64,000 nt of DNA, taken from NCBI RefSeq assembly GCF_002847015.1, contig NZ_CP025085.1:1550001-1614000 (forward strand). The letters are read 5' to 3'. The DNA comes from Prodigiosinella confusarubida (GTDB lineage: Bacteria; Pseudomonadota; Gammaproteobacteria; Enterobacterales; Enterobacteriaceae). Below, piece after piece: positions 53,550 to 63,906 of this stretch; the stretch's first letter is position 1; every line of letters starts with the position of its first letter. The notes under the pieces are model-generated. The model was not told where the DNA came from, searched no databases, and was given only the letters and a program-made list of their open reading frames with translations. The translations under genes were made by a program, and so were the position numbers.

Positions 53550-53885
53550 ATGGGAAAACTTACGCTGTTATTGTTAATAATACTTGGCTGGTTACAGTAT
53601 TCACTGTGGCTGGGCAAAAATGGTATCCATGATTACGTGCGGGTGAAAGATAGTGTGTCTGTTCAACAGGAGAATAACGCCAAACTAAAATCCCGTAACG
53701 AGCAGTTGTTTGCTGAAATCGACGATCTTAATGGTGGACAGGAAGCCATCGAAGAGCGTGCACGTAATGAGCTGGGAATGATTAAACCTGGTGAAAGTTT
53801 CTATCGTCTGGTTCCTGATCAATCTGGCCGTCACACTGCCACTACCGCGCTACCTGCGCCATCCTCCAGCTCAACATTACGCTAG
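53550..53885 (+). CDS. ftsB: Cell division protein FtsB
   Basis: Bitopic divisome protein, 111 residues (E. coli 103), which with FtsL and FtsQ activates septal peptidoglycan synthesis. The single membrane helix is at the N-terminus ([20 protein letters not shown]). It is followed by a periplasmic coiled coil (about 28-70) and the conserved [18 protein letters not shown] segment needed for FtsQ binding. The C-terminus is a few residues longer and rich in Ser/Thr/Ala/Pro. AGGGGG lies before the ATG. ispD starts two bases after the stop, as in the conserved ftsB-ispD-ispF cluster. Confidence 0.96.
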   Translation: MGKLTLLLLIILGWLQYSLWLGKNGIHDYVRVKDSVSVQQENNAKLKSRNEQLFAEIDDLNGGQEAIEERARNELGMIKPGESFYRLVPDQSGRHTATTALPAPSSSSTLR

Positions 53886-53887
53886 GT

Positions 53888-54604
53888 ATGTCTACTCTGA
53901 TTGCTCCCCCGCATGAGGTCGTTGCTATCTTGCCGGCTGCTGGCAATGGTAGCCGGATGAAAAGTGACCGTCCGAAACAGTATTTGACTATCGGTTCCAA
54001 AACCATCCTCGAACATACTATTGACGCGTTGCTACAGCATCCTCGTATTCGGCAGGTGATCGTAGTCATCAGTGCCGATGATGGCTATTTTTATTCTCTT
54101 CCTTTGGCAAATAATCCGCAGATCGCGGTGGTGACTGGCGGCAAACAGCGTGCGGATTCCGTCTTGGCGGGTTTGCTGCATGTGACTCAGGCCGAATGGG
54201 TACTGGTACATGATGCAGCTCGTCCATGTCTGCATCGAGATGATCTGAATCATCTGTTGGCGCTGACAGAACAGAGTGAGATAGGTGGCATTCTGGCTGC
54301 TCCTGTTCGTGATACGATGAAGCGCAGTTCAGACGGGTTGATTGAGCATACAGTAGAACGAGATGATCTCTGGCATGCCTTAACTCCGCAGCTTTTTCCT
54401 CTGGATTTGCTCAGAACCTGCCTTCAGCGGGCACTGAATGATGGCGTATCCATCACTGATGAAGCATCAGCGTTGGAGTACTGCGGTTATCATCCACAGA
54501 TTGTCAGTGGCAGATCGGATAATATCAAGATAACACGTCTGGAGGATTTGGCCTTAGCTGAGTTTTATCTGACCAATAGTTTTAAAAATCAAAAAATTAC
54601 CTAA
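53888..54604 (+). CDS. ispD: MEP cytidylyltransferase IspD
   Basis: 2-C-methyl-D-erythritol 4-phosphate cytidylyltransferase, 238 residues, which makes CDP-methylerythritol in the non-mevalonate isoprenoid pathway. The CTP-binding signature [20 protein letters not shown] (about 15-34), VHDAARPCL and the C-terminal [20 protein letters not shown] are present. It lies between ftsB and ispF, with an AAGGAG ribosome site for ispF shortly after its stop. Confidence 0.96.
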   Translation: MSTLIAPPHEVVAILPAAGNGSRMKSDRPKQYLTIGSKTILEHTIDALLQHPRIRQVIVVISADDGYFYSLPLANNPQIAVVTGGKQRADSVLAGLLHVTQAEWVLVHDAARPCLHRDDLNHLLALTEQSEIGGILAAPVRDTMKRSSDGLIEHTVERDDLWHALTPQLFPLDLLRTCLQRALNDGVSITDEASALEYCGYHPQIVSGRSDNIKITRLEDLALAEFYLTNSFKNQKIT

Positions 54605-54618
54605 AAGGAGAATGCGCG

Positions 54619-55116
54619 ATGCGTATCGGTCACGGTTTCGATGTCCATAAATTTGGTGGCGAAGGTCCACTGGTGATCGGTGGTGTTCGTATCCCTTATG
54701 CTCAGGGATTGTTGGCCCATTCTGATGGTGATGTCGTGTTGCATGCCATCACCGACGCGTTGTTGGGTGCGGTTGCTCTGGGCGATATCGGTAAACTCTT
54801 TCCCGACACCGACCTTGCTTATAAAAATATAGACAGTCGGGAACTGCTACGTGATGCATGGCAACGTATCAGAGATAAAGGTTACTGTATGGGAAATCTG
54901 GATGTCACCATCATTGCCCAGGCCCCTAAAATGGCTCCGCATATTCCACAAATGCGTGTCAATCTGGCGGAAGATCTGCAATGCCACATGGATGATGTGA
55001 ATGTCAAAGCGACCACGACTGAACAACTAGGATTTACTGGTCGTGGCGAGGGCATTGCCTGTGAAGCAGTCGTATTGTTGTTAAAAGATGATTCTGCCGG
55101 GGTCGTGGCATGGTAA
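54619..55116 (+). CDS. ispF: MECDP synthase IspF
   Basis: 2-C-methyl-D-erythritol 2,4-cyclodiphosphate synthase, 165 residues, which follows IspD and IspE in isoprenoid synthesis. The zinc-binding DVH is in the first line ([13 protein letters not shown]), [19 protein letters not shown] follows, and the [20 protein letters not shown] signature is at the C-terminus. AAGGAG precedes the ATG. Its end overlaps the truD start by seven bases. Confidence 0.96.
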   Translation: MRIGHGFDVHKFGGEGPLVIGGVRIPYAQGLLAHSDGDVVLHAITDALLGAVALGDIGKLFPDTDLAYKNIDSRELLRDAWQRIRDKGYCMGNLDVTIIAQAPKMAPHIPQMRVNLAEDLQCHMDDVNVKATTTEQLGFTGRGEGIACEAVVLLLKDDSAGVVAW

Positions 55117-56147
55117 CGATGAACACTGCCGATGAGCTTACCTGGTTGCATGGAAAACCACAGTCAACAGGGATGATGAAATCCACTGCTGACGATTTTA
55201 TTGTGGTCGAGGATCTCGGTTTCCAACCAGATGGCGAAGGCGAACATCTGTTGGTACGAATACGCAAACGGGGATGTAATACTGTATTTGTGGCTGAAGC
55301 GCTGGCAAAGTTTGCTCATATTCCTGCGCGTGCTGTCAGTTATGCCGGTCTTAAGGATCGTCATGCGGTTACTGAACAATGGTTTTGTCTCCATTTACCA
55401 GGAAAAGAAACTCCGGATCTGCAGGCATTTGAACTGGAAGGATGTGAGCTTCTTGAGGCTGCTCGACACCGTCGTAAACTGCGTATAGGCGCGCTGCAAG
55501 GCAATACCTTTACGCTGGTATTGCGTCACATCAGCGATCGACAATCGGTAGAAGATCGTTTGCAACGTATTACTACTGCTGGCGTGCCTAATTATTTCGG
55601 TAGTCAGCGGTTTGGCCGCGAGGGCAATAACCTTGATCAGGCCCGGCGTTGGGCGAGTAATGACATTCTGGTGAAAGAACGTAGTAAACGCAGCTTTTAT
55701 CTTTCTGCCAGCCGTAGTGAACTCTTTAACTGTGTTACCAGCGCCCGCTTGGCGCAGCAACAGGAAAAAGTGGTCTTTTGCGGTGATGCTTTACAATTGA
55801 CGGGTCGAGGCAGTTGGTTTGTGGCGCAGAAGGATGAGCTAACTGCTCTACAGCAGCGTGTCGAACAGGGCACATTACAGATTACGGCGCCATTGCCTGG
55901 CGATGGTGCGTTAGGTACGCAAGATGCGGCTCTGGACTTTGAGCAACAGTGTCTGCAGACACAACCATTGCTGCTGTCATTACTACAGCGTGAGCGGGTA
56001 GAGCCCGCTCGTCGTGCCGTTTTACTTTATCCTCGGGAATTGCAGTGGGAATGGCAGGATAAGATGACGGTTCAATTACGCTTTTGGCTTCCAGCGGGAA
56101 GTTTTGCCACCAGCGTAGTAAGGGAAATTGTGCTACAGGCACAGTAG
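55110..56147 (+). CDS. truD: tRNA pseudouridine(13) synthase TruD
   Basis: TruD makes pseudouridine 13 in tRNA-Glu, 345 residues (E. coli 349). The catalytic aspartate is in [13 protein letters not shown] (about 81), with [10 protein letters not shown] upstream and [17 protein letters not shown] at the end. The ATG at 55110 overlaps the ispF stop; an ATG nine bases later is equally possible. The last few residues differ from E. coli (VLQAQ-stop), and surE, which normally overlaps truD here, is absent. The 3' end may have been remade by the deletion. Confidence 0.95.
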   Translation: MVTMNTADELTWLHGKPQSTGMMKSTADDFIVVEDLGFQPDGEGEHLLVRIRKRGCNTVFVAEALAKFAHIPARAVSYAGLKDRHAVTEQWFCLHLPGKETPDLQAFELEGCELLEAARHRRKLRIGALQGNTFTLVLRHISDRQSVEDRLQRITTAGVPNYFGSQRFGREGNNLDQARRWASNDILVKERSKRSFYLSASRSELFNCVTSARLAQQQEKVVFCGDALQLTGRGSWFVAQKDELTALQQRVEQGTLQITAPLPGDGALGTQDAALDFEQQCLQTQPLLLSLLQRERVEPARRAVLLYPRELQWEWQDKMTVQLRFWLPAGSFATSVVREIVLQAQ

Positions 56148-56259
56148 GCGGCAGACATTACTGCCTCATTCAACACGAGTTTACCTTTTTCAGTTTTAGA
56201 ATATCTGAATATTTTCTTGATGTTACAGAGATATATTCCCTTTCTTTAGAGGATAGATA

Positions 56260-56302
56260 CGTTGATAAGGTTAGCTAGCGCTGAGGTTTGCGGGGAATGG
56301 TA
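56260..56302 (+). pseudogene. surE: Possible last codons of deleted surE
   Basis: In the frame that ends with TGG TAA at 56297-56303 one reads [11 protein letters not shown]-stop, comparable with the end of SurE proteins (E. coli ...NSVGVGTQW-stop). The stop is nested in the pcm start (ATGGTAA), exactly as surE and pcm overlap in E. coli. Upstream of about 56260 nothing SurE-like remains; the whole gap from truD to pcm is 149 bases. The match is short and therefore suggestive only. Confidence 0.45.
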
Positions 56303-56923
56303 AACAAGCGTATGCAAACGTTGCTGGCGCAGTTGCATCAGCAGGGGATTCAGGATGAGCGTCTGTTACAGGCGGTATCTGCCGTACCTCGGGAGCGCTT
56401 TGTTGATGAGGCTTTTGAACATAAAGCCTATGAAAATACAGCGCTACCAATAGGTTTTGGCCAAACGATCTCTCAGCCTTATATGGTTGCCAGAATGACC
56501 GAACTCTTACGGTTAACACCAGTTTCAAGAGTATTGGAAATAGGTACGGGTTCCGGTTATCAAACTGCAATTCTGGCTCACCTGGTTCAACATGTATGTT
56601 CAGTCGAGCGTATTAAAGGACTACAGTGGCAGGCCAAACGTCGCCTTAAACAGCTCGATCTGCATAATGTATCTACACGTCATGGTGATGGATGGCAAGG
56701 CTGGGCATCAAAAGGCCCTTTTGATGCCATAATCGTCACGGCTGCGCCACCTGAAATTCCTACCGCGTTGATGGAGCAGCTCGATGAAGGTGGCATTATG
56801 GTATTACCGGTGGGTGAACAGCAGCAAATGTTGCAGGTGGTAGAACACCATAACGGTGAATATATCGTTCAGACCGTTGAAGCTGTTAGGTTTGTTCCGC
56901 TGGTCAAAGGTGAGCTTGCCTGA
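56297..56923 (+). CDS. pcm: Protein-L-isoaspartate O-methyltransferase
   Basis: PIMT repairs isoaspartyl residues in aged proteins by SAM-dependent methylation; 208 residues, same as E. coli. SAM-binding motif [17 protein letters not shown] (about 81-97), [18 protein letters not shown] and the conserved [13 protein letters not shown] are intact. The ATG at 56297 ([10 protein letters not shown]) matches E. coli MVSRRVQALL; a TTG nine bases upstream is less likely. GAGG lies 10 bases upstream. It should normally be preceded by surE. Confidence 0.96.
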   Translation: MVNKRMQTLLAQLHQQGIQDERLLQAVSAVPRERFVDEAFEHKAYENTALPIGFGQTISQPYMVARMTELLRLTPVSRVLEIGTGSGYQTAILAHLVQHVCSVERIKGLQWQAKRRLKQLDLHNVSTRHGDGWQGWASKGPFDAIIVTAAPPEIPTALMEQLDEGGIMVLPVGEQQQMLQVVEHHNGEYIVQTVEAVRFVPLVKGELA

Positions 56924-57196
56924 TACCGTGGCAAATCATCATTTAAATGTTCTCAGCCTTTAAGATTTCAACACACGTGTTTATTGTACTAATTTGTTGA
57001 TATCGCTAGCATCACAGAATTGCATTATTTCTTAGATTGGCTTGTATGCCTTGATGAAAAAGTACATTTTCTCATTCTGAATACAGAATAAATTACCAGA
57101 GTTCAGCGACTTTTCTACGGATGAGGGATATCACTGGCTGGATAGAATAGTAAATTTTATGGTTATAGGGGAGTTCGGCGCATGGGAGGCCAAATA

Positions 57197-58180
57197 ATGA
57201 ATTGGCAACAGATCGCTGCATGTATGGTTATTGTTGCAGGATTAGCTAGTTGTTCTAACAGTAACAATCGATCGGCACCGATCAGCAGTGTGGATGGTGG
57301 CACTGGAAGTCGGGGAGGCATGATGTCTTCTCCGACTCCGCGCATTACTTCGCCAAGCTCTTCCAATATTACCACTCATGAAGGCAAGATAGTTTATAAC
57401 CGCAGCTACAGTAATATTCCGAAAGGCAGTTATACCGGTACTAACTATATCGTCAAGCGCGGCGATACCCTGTTTTATATTGCCTGGATCAGCGGTAATG
57501 ATTACCGGGAGCTGGCTCAGCGCAATGGCATTTCAGAACCTTATAGTCTGAATGTCGGCCAGACACTGACGCTGGGCAACAATATGAACGCTAATGCTTC
57601 ACAGGTAATGGCCAGTAATAGTGGTCACATGTTACCTGTGAATGCAACCAGAAATGGGCAGATGCAAACTTCTCAGGTTGATTCTCAATCGACTAATGCG
57701 TATTCTGGAAATTCGGGTAAAAAGAATGTGGGTAAGATGTTACCCAAGGCAGGGGCGTCGGCTCCTGTTGCCGAACCGAGGCCAGTACCCAGCAGCAGTA
57801 ATGTTGCTATCACTGGTTGGCGTTGGCCTACAGAAGGGAAAGTCATAGATAATTTCTCAGCCGCTGAGGGGGGAAATAAAGGGATTGATATCGCTGGCTC
57901 ACGTGGGCAACCTGTAGTCGCTACCGCTGGCGGGCGTGTAGTGTATGCGGGCAACGCGTTGCGCGGTTACGGTAATCTGATAATCATCAAACATAATGAT
58001 GACTACCTGAGCGCCTATGCCCATAACGAAACCATGCTGGTCCGGGAACAACAAGAGGTAAAGGCGGGGCAAAAAATCGCTACTATGGGTAGCACCGGAA
58101 CCAGTTCAGTACGCTTACATTTTGAAATTCGTTACAAGGGGAAATCCGTAAACCCGCTGCGTTTTCTTTCGCAGCGATAA
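57197..58180 (+). CDS. nlpD: Lipoprotein NlpD, amidase activator
   Basis: Outer-membrane lipoprotein that activates the AmiC amidase during cell separation; 327 residues (E. coli 379). The lipobox LASC puts the lipidated cysteine at residue 19. A LysM domain (about 83-130, [14 protein letters not shown]) binds peptidoglycan. A low-complexity Asn/Ser-rich linker then leads to a LytM domain (about 225-325). The LytM metal ligands are degenerate ([14 protein letters not shown]), as in NlpD proteins that activate but do not hydrolyse. The ATG at 57197 has GGGAGG seven bases before it; one 15 bases upstream does not. In E. coli the main rpoS promoter lies inside nlpD. Confidence 0.95.
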   Translation: MNWQQIAACMVIVAGLASCSNSNNRSAPISSVDGGTGSRGGMMSSPTPRITSPSSSNITTHEGKIVYNRSYSNIPKGSYTGTNYIVKRGDTLFYIAWISGNDYRELAQRNGISEPYSLNVGQTLTLGNNMNANASQVMASNSGHMLPVNATRNGQMQTSQVDSQSTNAYSGNSGKKNVGKMLPKAGASAPVAEPRPVPSSSNVAITGWRWPTEGKVIDNFSAAEGGNKGIDIAGSRGQPVVATAGGRVVYAGNALRGYGNLIIIKHNDDYLSAYAHNETMLVREQQEVKAGQKIATMGSTGTSSVRLHFEIRYKGKSVNPLRFLSQR

Positions 58181-58233
58181 ATCGGGCAGGGTATTTCGGT
58201 ATTCTGCCATGGGATCACGGGTAGGAGCCACTT

Positions 58234-59226
58234 ATGAGCCAAAGTACGCTGAAAGTTAACGAGTTACATGAAGATACTGATTTCGACGAGAATGGAATTG
58301 ATGTATTTGATGACAAAGCGCTGACAGAAGAAGAGACTAATGATAATGACTCGCAAGAAGATGAGTTGCTATCACAAAGTGTTGTCCAGCGAGTTTTAGA
58401 TGCAACGCAACTCTATTTAGGAGAGATTGGCTATTCACCTCTTTTAACCGCTGAAGAAGAGGTTTATTTTGCCCGGCGCGCGTTGCGTGGTGATGTATCA
58501 TCACGCCGCCGTATGATCGAAAGCAACCTGCGGTTGGTGGTGAAAATTGCCCGCCGTTACAACAACCGCGGACTGGCACTGCTTGACCTGATAGAAGAGG
58601 GAAATCTCGGTCTGATTCGGGCAGTTGAAAAATTTGATCCGGAAAGAGGATTCCGCTTTTCAACCTACGCTACTTGGTGGATTCGGCAGACCATAGAGCG
58701 AGCAATTATGAATCAGACTCGCACTATTCGTTTGCCTATTCACATCGTTAAAGAACTTAATGTTTACCTTCGTACCGCGCGTGAATTATCTCATAAACTG
58801 GATCATGAGCCGAGTGCGGAAGAAATTGCCGAACAGCTCGATAGACCGGTTGATGACGTTAACCGCATGCTACGCTTGAATGAGCGCATTACTTCCGTTG
58901 ATACTCCATTGGGTGGGGATTCGGAAAAAGCGTTACTGGATATTCTGGCAGACGAAAAAGATAACGGACCTGAAAATACAACTCAGGATAACGATATGAA
59001 GCAAAATATCGTTAAATGGTTGTTTGAGCTGAACGCCAAGCAGCGTGAAGTTCTGGCTCGTCGTTTTGGCTTGCTGGGGTATGAAGCCGCTACGCTGGAA
59101 GATGTTGGTCGTGAAATCGGATTAACACGCGAGCGTGTTCGCCAGATTCAGGTTGAGGGATTGCGGCGTCTGCGTGAAATATTGCAGGTACAAGGATTGG
59201 ATATTGAAGAGCTGTTTCGTGAATAA
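58234..59226 (+). CDS. rpoS: RNA polymerase sigma factor RpoS
   Basis: Stationary-phase and general stress sigma factor, 330 residues, same length as in E. coli. Regions can be followed in order: acidic N-terminus (1.1), region 1.2 ([20 protein letters not shown]), region 2 with [38 protein letters not shown] and the -10-recognising [11 protein letters not shown], region 3, and region 4.2 with [19 protein letters not shown]. The frame is intact. It is followed by a strong terminator and then convergent proS, which is not its usual neighbour. Confidence 0.97.
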   Translation: MSQSTLKVNELHEDTDFDENGIDVFDDKALTEEETNDNDSQEDELLSQSVVQRVLDATQLYLGEIGYSPLLTAEEEVYFARRALRGDVSSRRRMIESNLRLVVKIARRYNNRGLALLDLIEEGNLGLIRAVEKFDPERGFRFSTYATWWIRQTIERAIMNQTRTIRLPIHIVKELNVYLRTARELSHKLDHEPSAEEIAEQLDRPVDDVNRMLRLNERITSVDTPLGGDSEKALLDILADEKDNGPENTTQDNDMKQNIVKWLFELNAKQREVLARRFGLLGYEAATLEDVGREIGLTRERVRQIQVEGLRRLREILQVQGLDIEELFRE

Positions 59227-59250
59227 TGTTCACTGGCTGTTCTGAAAAAT

Positions 59251-59280
59251 AAAAAATGGTGGGGTTACCCACCATTTTTT
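59251..59280. terminator. Strong terminator after rpoS
   Basis: AAAAAATGGTGGG (59251-59263) and CCCACCATTTTTT (59268-59280) form a perfect 13-bp stem with the loop GTTA. The A and T tails serve both directions, so it can end rpoS and the convergent proS. Confidence 0.95.
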
Positions 59281-59318
59281 ATACTACGCTTAGCGACTAT
59301 TCAGTGATAAACAGTGGA

Positions 59319-61037
59319 TTAATGGAAAATCCGCGCCAGCAGAAAATCCACAATTTCACTGGTTTTAAGCATCTGTTTCTCGCCGTTACGGCGATTCTTG
59401 TATTCAACCTCTTCGTTATCAAGGTTACGGTCACCGATAACGATGGTATGTGGGATCCCGATCAGCTCCATATCGGCAAACATCACCCCAGGACGTTCTT
59501 TACGGTCATCCAACAAAACATCAACTCCTTTAGCCCGTAACTGCTGATAAATACTTTCCGTCATTTCCTGCACACGGAAGGATTTATGCATATTCATTGG
59601 CAGGATAGCCACATGGAACGGCGCAATCGCTTCTGGCCAGATAATACCGCGGTCATCATGATTTTGCTCAATAGCAGCGGCGATAACGCGGCTAACGCCA
59701 ATACCGTAGCACCCCATTGTCAGGATCTGATTACGTCCATCTTCACCTTGCACTGTGGCTTTCAGCGCTTCGGCGTATTTTGTACCAAGTTGGAATATAT
59801 GGCCTACTTCAATACCGCGTTTGATCAACAGCGTGCCTTTACCATCCGGGCTTCTGTCTCCTTCAACGACATTGCGGATATCGGCAACTTGTGGCAATGC
59901 CATATCGCGTTCCCAGTTGATACCAAAATAGTGCTTACCATCGATATTGGCACCAGCGCTAAAGTCACTCATCGCCGCCACCGTGCGGTCAATAATCACC
60001 GGAACCGGTAAGTTAACCGGGCCTAGAGAACCTGGACCAGCGCCTATGGTGGCACGGATCTCTTCTTCAGTGGCGAATGTCAACGGGTTGGCAATCGGCT
60101 CAAATTTTTCGGCTTTCACTTCATTGAGTTCGTGATCGCCACGAACTAGCAGTGCCACCAGCTTATGTCCACTTTCTTCGGTAGCTTTGACTAGCAGAGT
60201 TTTGACCGTTTTTTCTATTGGTACATTGAATTGTTCAACCAGTTCCGCGATGGTTTTCGTGTTCGGTGTATCGATCAGTCGCAGTTCTTCCGTTGCTGCT
60301 GCGAGTGTTGCCATGGGGGCAACTGCTTCTGCCAGTTCAATGTTAGCGGCATATGCGGACTCCGTGGAAAAGACGATATCGTCTTCTCCACTGCCAGCCA
60401 GAACCTGGAATTCGTGGGATGCGTTGCCTCCAATAGAGCCGGTATCAGCCTGTACTGCACGGAAATCCAGATCCATACGGCTGAAAATCTTACTATATGC
60501 GGCATACATGGCATCGTAAGTCACCTGTAACGATTCCTGTGATGTATGAAAGGAATAGGCATCTTTCATCAAAAATTCACGAGCGCGCATTACACCAAAA
60601 CGTGGGCGGACTTCATCACGGAATTTAGTCTGAATTTGGTAAAAATTCAGTGGCAACTGTTTGTACGAGCTGATTTCATTGCGGATCAGATCGGTAATCA
60701 CTTCTTCATGTGTTGGGCCCAGGACAAACGGGCGATCTCCGCGATCGACAAAACGAAGTAATTCTGGGCCGTATTGTTCCCAACGGCCACTTTCCTGCCA
60801 TAAATCTGCAGGTTGGACGACAGGCATGGATATCTCGATAGCACCGGCGTTATCCATTTCTTCTCGCACAATGTTTTCGACTTTTTTCAGAACCCGTAAT
60901 CCGGTCGGCAACCACGTGTAAAGCCCTGAGGCCAGTTTACGAATCATCCCGGCACGCAGCATTAGCTGATGGCTGATGACTTCTGCATCGGCGGGAGTCT
61001 CCTTCAATGTGGAGAGCAAATATTGACTTGTACGCAT
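59319..61037 (-). CDS. proS: Prolyl-tRNA synthetase
   Basis: Class II aminoacyl-tRNA synthetase, 572 residues, same as E. coli. Class II motifs are visible: motif 1 around [18 protein letters not shown], motif 2 with [26 protein letters not shown], and motif 3 with [17 protein letters not shown]. The editing (INS) domain lies in between (about 230-400, with [16 protein letters not shown]). The start [22 protein letters not shown] equals that of E. coli. It is on the same strand as trmO-rcsF-metQIN, the order found in E. coli. Confidence 0.97.
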   Translation of the reverse strand: MRTSQYLLSTLKETPADAEVISHQLMLRAGMIRKLASGLYTWLPTGLRVLKKVENIVREEMDNAGAIEISMPVVQPADLWQESGRWEQYGPELLRFVDRGDRPFVLGPTHEEVITDLIRNEISSYKQLPLNFYQIQTKFRDEVRPRFGVMRAREFLMKDAYSFHTSQESLQVTYDAMYAAYSKIFSRMDLDFRAVQADTGSIGGNASHEFQVLAGSGEDDIVFSTESAYAANIELAEAVAPMATLAAATEELRLIDTPNTKTIAELVEQFNVPIEKTVKTLLVKATEESGHKLVALLVRGDHELNEVKAEKFEPIANPLTFATEEEIRATIGAGPGSLGPVNLPVPVIIDRTVAAMSDFSAGANIDGKHYFGINWERDMALPQVADIRNVVEGDRSPDGKGTLLIKRGIEVGHIFQLGTKYAEALKATVQGEDGRNQILTMGCYGIGVSRVIAAAIEQNHDDRGIIWPEAIAPFHVAILPMNMHKSFRVQEMTESIYQQLRAKGVDVLLDDRKERPGVMFADMELIGIPHTIVIGDRNLDNEEVEYKNRRNGEKQMLKTSEIVDFLLARIFH

Positions 61038-61152
61038 GATGTTTTAGTTCCGTCAGAACGATAGATATCATTGGCTGCAATTCAGCCGAAGACATAAAAA
61101 GTGGCCTAGTTTACCAGTGTGAACGGTTACTCAAAAGAGAAGACCGGGGTTT

Positions 61153-61860
61153 TTAGCTCGGGTCCAGGCATATTACTTCTGTTTGCTCGTCAGTTATCCG
61201 CCATCGGACGTTAAATTCTAACAGTAATGCGGCATATTCTCTCGAGTCTGCCACATTTTTGCGATAAGCGGGACGAGGATCCTGTGCCAGCACTTGAGTT
61301 ATAAAACGGCGTAAATAGGGATATTTGTGCTGACAGGCCGCAAGTTGTTGTTCTGCTAAAGGCGTAAAAGTTACTGACATGTCTGTCGCTGGTGCCAATT
61401 GGGCAAAGCCTGCTTTTGCCTGTGGTTTACTTTCTGCAAAGGGAATATAAGGCTTGATGTCAATAACGGGCGTTCCATCAATCAGATCAAGGCTGCCTAA
61501 CTCAAGGGCAACAACATCTTTTTCAATACGAATGGATTTTAATTTAACCAGTGACATACCAATAGGATTGGGGCGGAATGTTGACCGAGAGGAGAATACA
61601 CCAACACGAGTATTCCCGCCGAGCCGTGGGGGGCGCACTGTAGGATGCCAACCGGCATTCAATGTTTGGTGAAAAATAAAGAGCAACCATATATAGCTAA
61701 AGTCACCAAGTCCACGCACTGTTTCCGGGTGGTTGTAAGGCGGAGTAAGGTACAACTCGCCACCACCATCTTCAATAAGACCGGGTTGTCGTGGAACGGC
61801 GAATTTCTCTTTATAAGGTGAGCGGATCACACCGATCTGATTGAAGATGAATTGGCTCAT
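61153..61860 (-). CDS. trmO: tRNA m6t6A37 methyltransferase TrmO
   Basis: TrmO (YaeB/TsaA) methylates N6 of t6A37 in tRNA-Thr(GGU); 235 residues, equivalent to E. coli TrmO. The N-terminal beta-barrel YaeB domain with the SAM pocket is recognisable: IGVIRSPYKEKFAVPRQPG, the WHPTVRPPRLGGNTRVGVFSSR region (divided here: RPPRLGG and VGVFSSRSTFRPNPIG), and LGSLDLIDGTPVIDIKPYIP. Its start overlaps the rcsF stop by one base (TAATG), implying co-translation. Confidence 0.94.
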   Translation of the reverse strand: MSQFIFNQIGVIRSPYKEKFAVPRQPGLIEDGGGELYLTPPYNHPETVRGLGDFSYIWLLFIFHQTLNAGWHPTVRPPRLGGNTRVGVFSSRSTFRPNPIGMSLVKLKSIRIEKDVVALELGSLDLIDGTPVIDIKPYIPFAESKPQAKAGFAQLAPATDMSVTFTPLAEQQLAACQHKYPYLRRFITQVLAQDPRPAYRKNVADSREYAALLLEFNVRWRITDEQTEVICLDPS

Positions 61861-62264
61861 TATTCAGAAACTTTCAGTGCTGTACCTTGGCAAATTGCCT
61901 GACGATAACAACCTGCAATACTGCTGACGATCTGACAGTCATGCAACAAAACCGCGTTTGCCTTCATAGCCGCAGCACGACTTTGCATTCTTTTCTGTGC
62001 ACTGGCTATGTTGGGTGGTGTGTCCCGAGCGCTTACCTGACAAGATGATCCTGAAACTTCCCCCATATCACGGAATGGTTTACCGACTAGCTCTTCGGCA
62101 TTTTTATACAGAACAGCGTGTACTGGGCGGTAAACCGGTTTGGCTTTGGGAGAGTGTTCAGTGGCTGTATGAACTGGCTGTTTGGGCGCTGGGTGCGTCG
62201 ATTTATTTAGCAGAGAACATCCGGTCAGCGAAAAGGCTAACATCAGAAAGAGTATAGAACGCAT
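61860..62264 (-). CDS. rcsF: Outer-membrane lipoprotein RcsF
   Basis: Envelope stress sensor of the Rcs phosphorelay, 134 residues. The lipobox LTGC makes Cys16 the lipidated residue. A proline- and lysine-rich disordered region (about 20-50), which threads through outer-membrane beta-barrels in E. coli, precedes the globular domain. Its four cysteines (SSCQ, HDCQ, AGCY, AICQ) can form the two non-consecutive disulfides typical of RcsF. It sits between metQ and trmO, as in E. coli. Confidence 0.94.
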   Translation of the reverse strand: MRSILFLMLAFSLTGCSLLNKSTHPAPKQPVHTATEHSPKAKPVYRPVHAVLYKNAEELVGKPFRDMGEVSGSSCQVSARDTPPNIASAQKRMQSRAAAMKANAVLLHDCQIVSSIAGCYRQAICQGTALKVSE

Positions 62265-62310
62265 AGGTTTCCCTCTGGTTTTTTAGGTGAGGCTATTGAA
62301 GCAAGCTATT

Positions 62311-62354
62311 AAATAAATAACAAGACGGGCTAAAGCCCGTCTTGTTATTTATTT
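62311..62354 (-). terminator. Perfect 20-bp hairpin after metQ
   Basis: AAATAAATAACAAGACGGGC (62311-62330) is perfectly complementary to 62335-62354 with a TAAA loop. It lies 19 bases after the metQ stop on the minus strand, with the T-rich arm at the 3' side for metQ. An unusually long perfect intrinsic terminator; it works in either orientation. Confidence 0.9.
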
Positions 62355-62373
62355 ACATGACGTAAGTGTGAGT

Positions 62374-63189
62374 TTACCAGCCTTTAACTGCACCACCGTT
62401 AAAGATTTTATTTGCTGCCTGGTTCACTTCTTCAGATTGATAAGCTTGCACGAATTTTTTTACATTTTCGGCATCTTTGTTATCTTCACGAGCGACGAGT
62501 AGATTGACATATGGAGAGTCTTTGTCTTCCACGAACAAACCATCTTTGGCAGGTGTCAGGTTAATCTGGCTAGCATAGGTAGTATTAATCACTGCTAGCG
62601 CAATTTGGTTGTCATCCAGTGATCGCGGCAATTGTGGCGCTTCCAGTTCAACCAACTTCAGATTTTTCGGGTTTTCTGTCACATCTAGTGCTGTTGGCAT
62701 CAGTCCGACGTTATCTTTCAGTTTAATTAACCCCACTTTTTGCAGCAGTAATAGTGAGCGTCCTAGATTGGTTGGATCATTTGGCAGCGCAATTTGTGCA
62801 CCGTTTTGCAGTTCGTCCAGAGATTTGATCTTTTTAGAGTAACCGGCAATGGGATAGACAAAGGTGTTACCAACCGGAACCAGTTTATAACCACGATCCT
62901 TGATTTGCTGATCGAGGTAAGGTTTATGCTGGAATGCATTGAGATCAATATCTCCTTTGCTTAGCGCCTCGTTAGGTAAAACGTAGTCGTTGAAGGTAAC
63001 CAGCTCAACGTCCAGCCCATATTTATCTTTAGCAACTTTTTGTGCAACTTCAGCGACTTGTTGCTCGGCACCAACGATAACGCCCACTTTTATGTGGTTG
63101 GGATCTTTTTGTTTCTGATCACAACCGGCTAATGCCAATACACCAATCAAGGCACCAACAGTAGCGATAGATTTCAATTTAATTGCCAT
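62374..63189 (-). CDS. metQ: D-methionine-binding lipoprotein MetQ
   Basis: Methionine-binding lipoprotein of the MetNIQ ABC importer, 271 residues. Signal peptide with lipobox LAGC (Cys23). NlpA/MetQ-family segments are clear: DVELVTFNDYVLPNEALSKGDIDLNAFQH, PVGNTFVYPIAGYS, IALPNDPTNLGRSLLLLQ, VVINTTYA-like AVINTTYASQINL and VKKFVQAYQSEEV. It lies downstream of metI on the same strand with a 63-base gap. The upstream metN, and presumably a MetJ-controlled promoter, lie beyond the window edge. Confidence 0.96.
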   Translation of the reverse strand: MAIKLKSIATVGALIGVLALAGCDQKQKDPNHIKVGVIVGAEQQVAEVAQKVAKDKYGLDVELVTFNDYVLPNEALSKGDIDLNAFQHKPYLDQQIKDRGYKLVPVGNTFVYPIAGYSKKIKSLDELQNGAQIALPNDPTNLGRSLLLLQKVGLIKLKDNVGLMPTALDVTENPKNLKLVELEAPQLPRSLDDNQIALAVINTTYASQINLTPAKDGLFVEDKDSPYVNLLVAREDNKDAENVKKFVQAYQSEEVNQAANKIFNGGAVKGW

Positions 63190-63252
63190 TTCCTTACCTC
63201 AGCTTCAGAGTCTTTCCATCACGCACTTGATGAGTGCATGGCTATTGAACAA

Positions 63253-63906
63253 TTACTTGTGTGTGACTGCCCGTACTGCCTTATCACCACAGAATTGAAT
63301 TAGATAAACCAAAATAACTAACAATACTAATACGATATTCATTATTGTGGCGTTATACCCGACATAGCCGTACTGGTAACCAATCTGACCTAATCCGCCA
63401 GCACCGACCGCGCCTCCCATAGCAGAATAGCCCACCAGCGTTATCAATGTGATGGTGGCAGCATTGATCAACCCTGGTAGCGCTTCGGGTAACAATATTT
63501 TTTTGATTATTTGCATCGGTGTGGCTCCCATCGCCCGGGCCGCCTCAATTAAACCGGTCGGAATTTCCAACAGCGCATTTTCTACCATGCGGGCAATAAA
63601 CGGCGCTGCACCGACAGTTAATGGAACCATTGCCGCTTGTAGCCCGATAGCTGTACCGACAATTATACGGGTAAATGGAATCATCCAAACGAGTAAAATG
63701 ATGAATGGAATCGAGCGGAAAATATTTACCAGCGCGGAGATGCTACGGTAGATTTTAGGGTTGGCGATAATTTGCCCTGGACGGGTGATATAAAGAAGAA
63801 CACCAACAGGTAATCCAAGTACAAAGCCAAAAAAACCGGAAACAAGCGTCATGATTACGGTTTCCCAGACACCGCGGGCAAGTAACCAGATCATTGCTTC
63901 AGACAT
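63253..63906 (-). CDS. metI: Methionine ABC transporter permease MetI
   Basis: Inner-membrane permease of the methionine importer, 217 residues with five predicted helices. The EAA loop that contacts the ATPase MetN is visible as [28 protein letters not shown] (read in two parts around the conserved glycine). The start overlaps the metN stop by eight bases, indicating coupled translation within metNIQ. Confidence 0.95.
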   Translation of the reverse strand: MSEAMIWLLARGVWETVIMTLVSGFFGFVLGLPVGVLLYITRPGQIIANPKIYRSISALVNIFRSIPFIILLVWMIPFTRIIVGTAIGLQAAMVPLTVGAAPFIARMVENALLEIPTGLIEAARAMGATPMQIIKKILLPEALPGLINAATITLITLVGYSAMGGAVGAGGLGQIGYQYGYVGYNATIMNIVLVLLVILVYLIQFCGDKAVRAVTHK

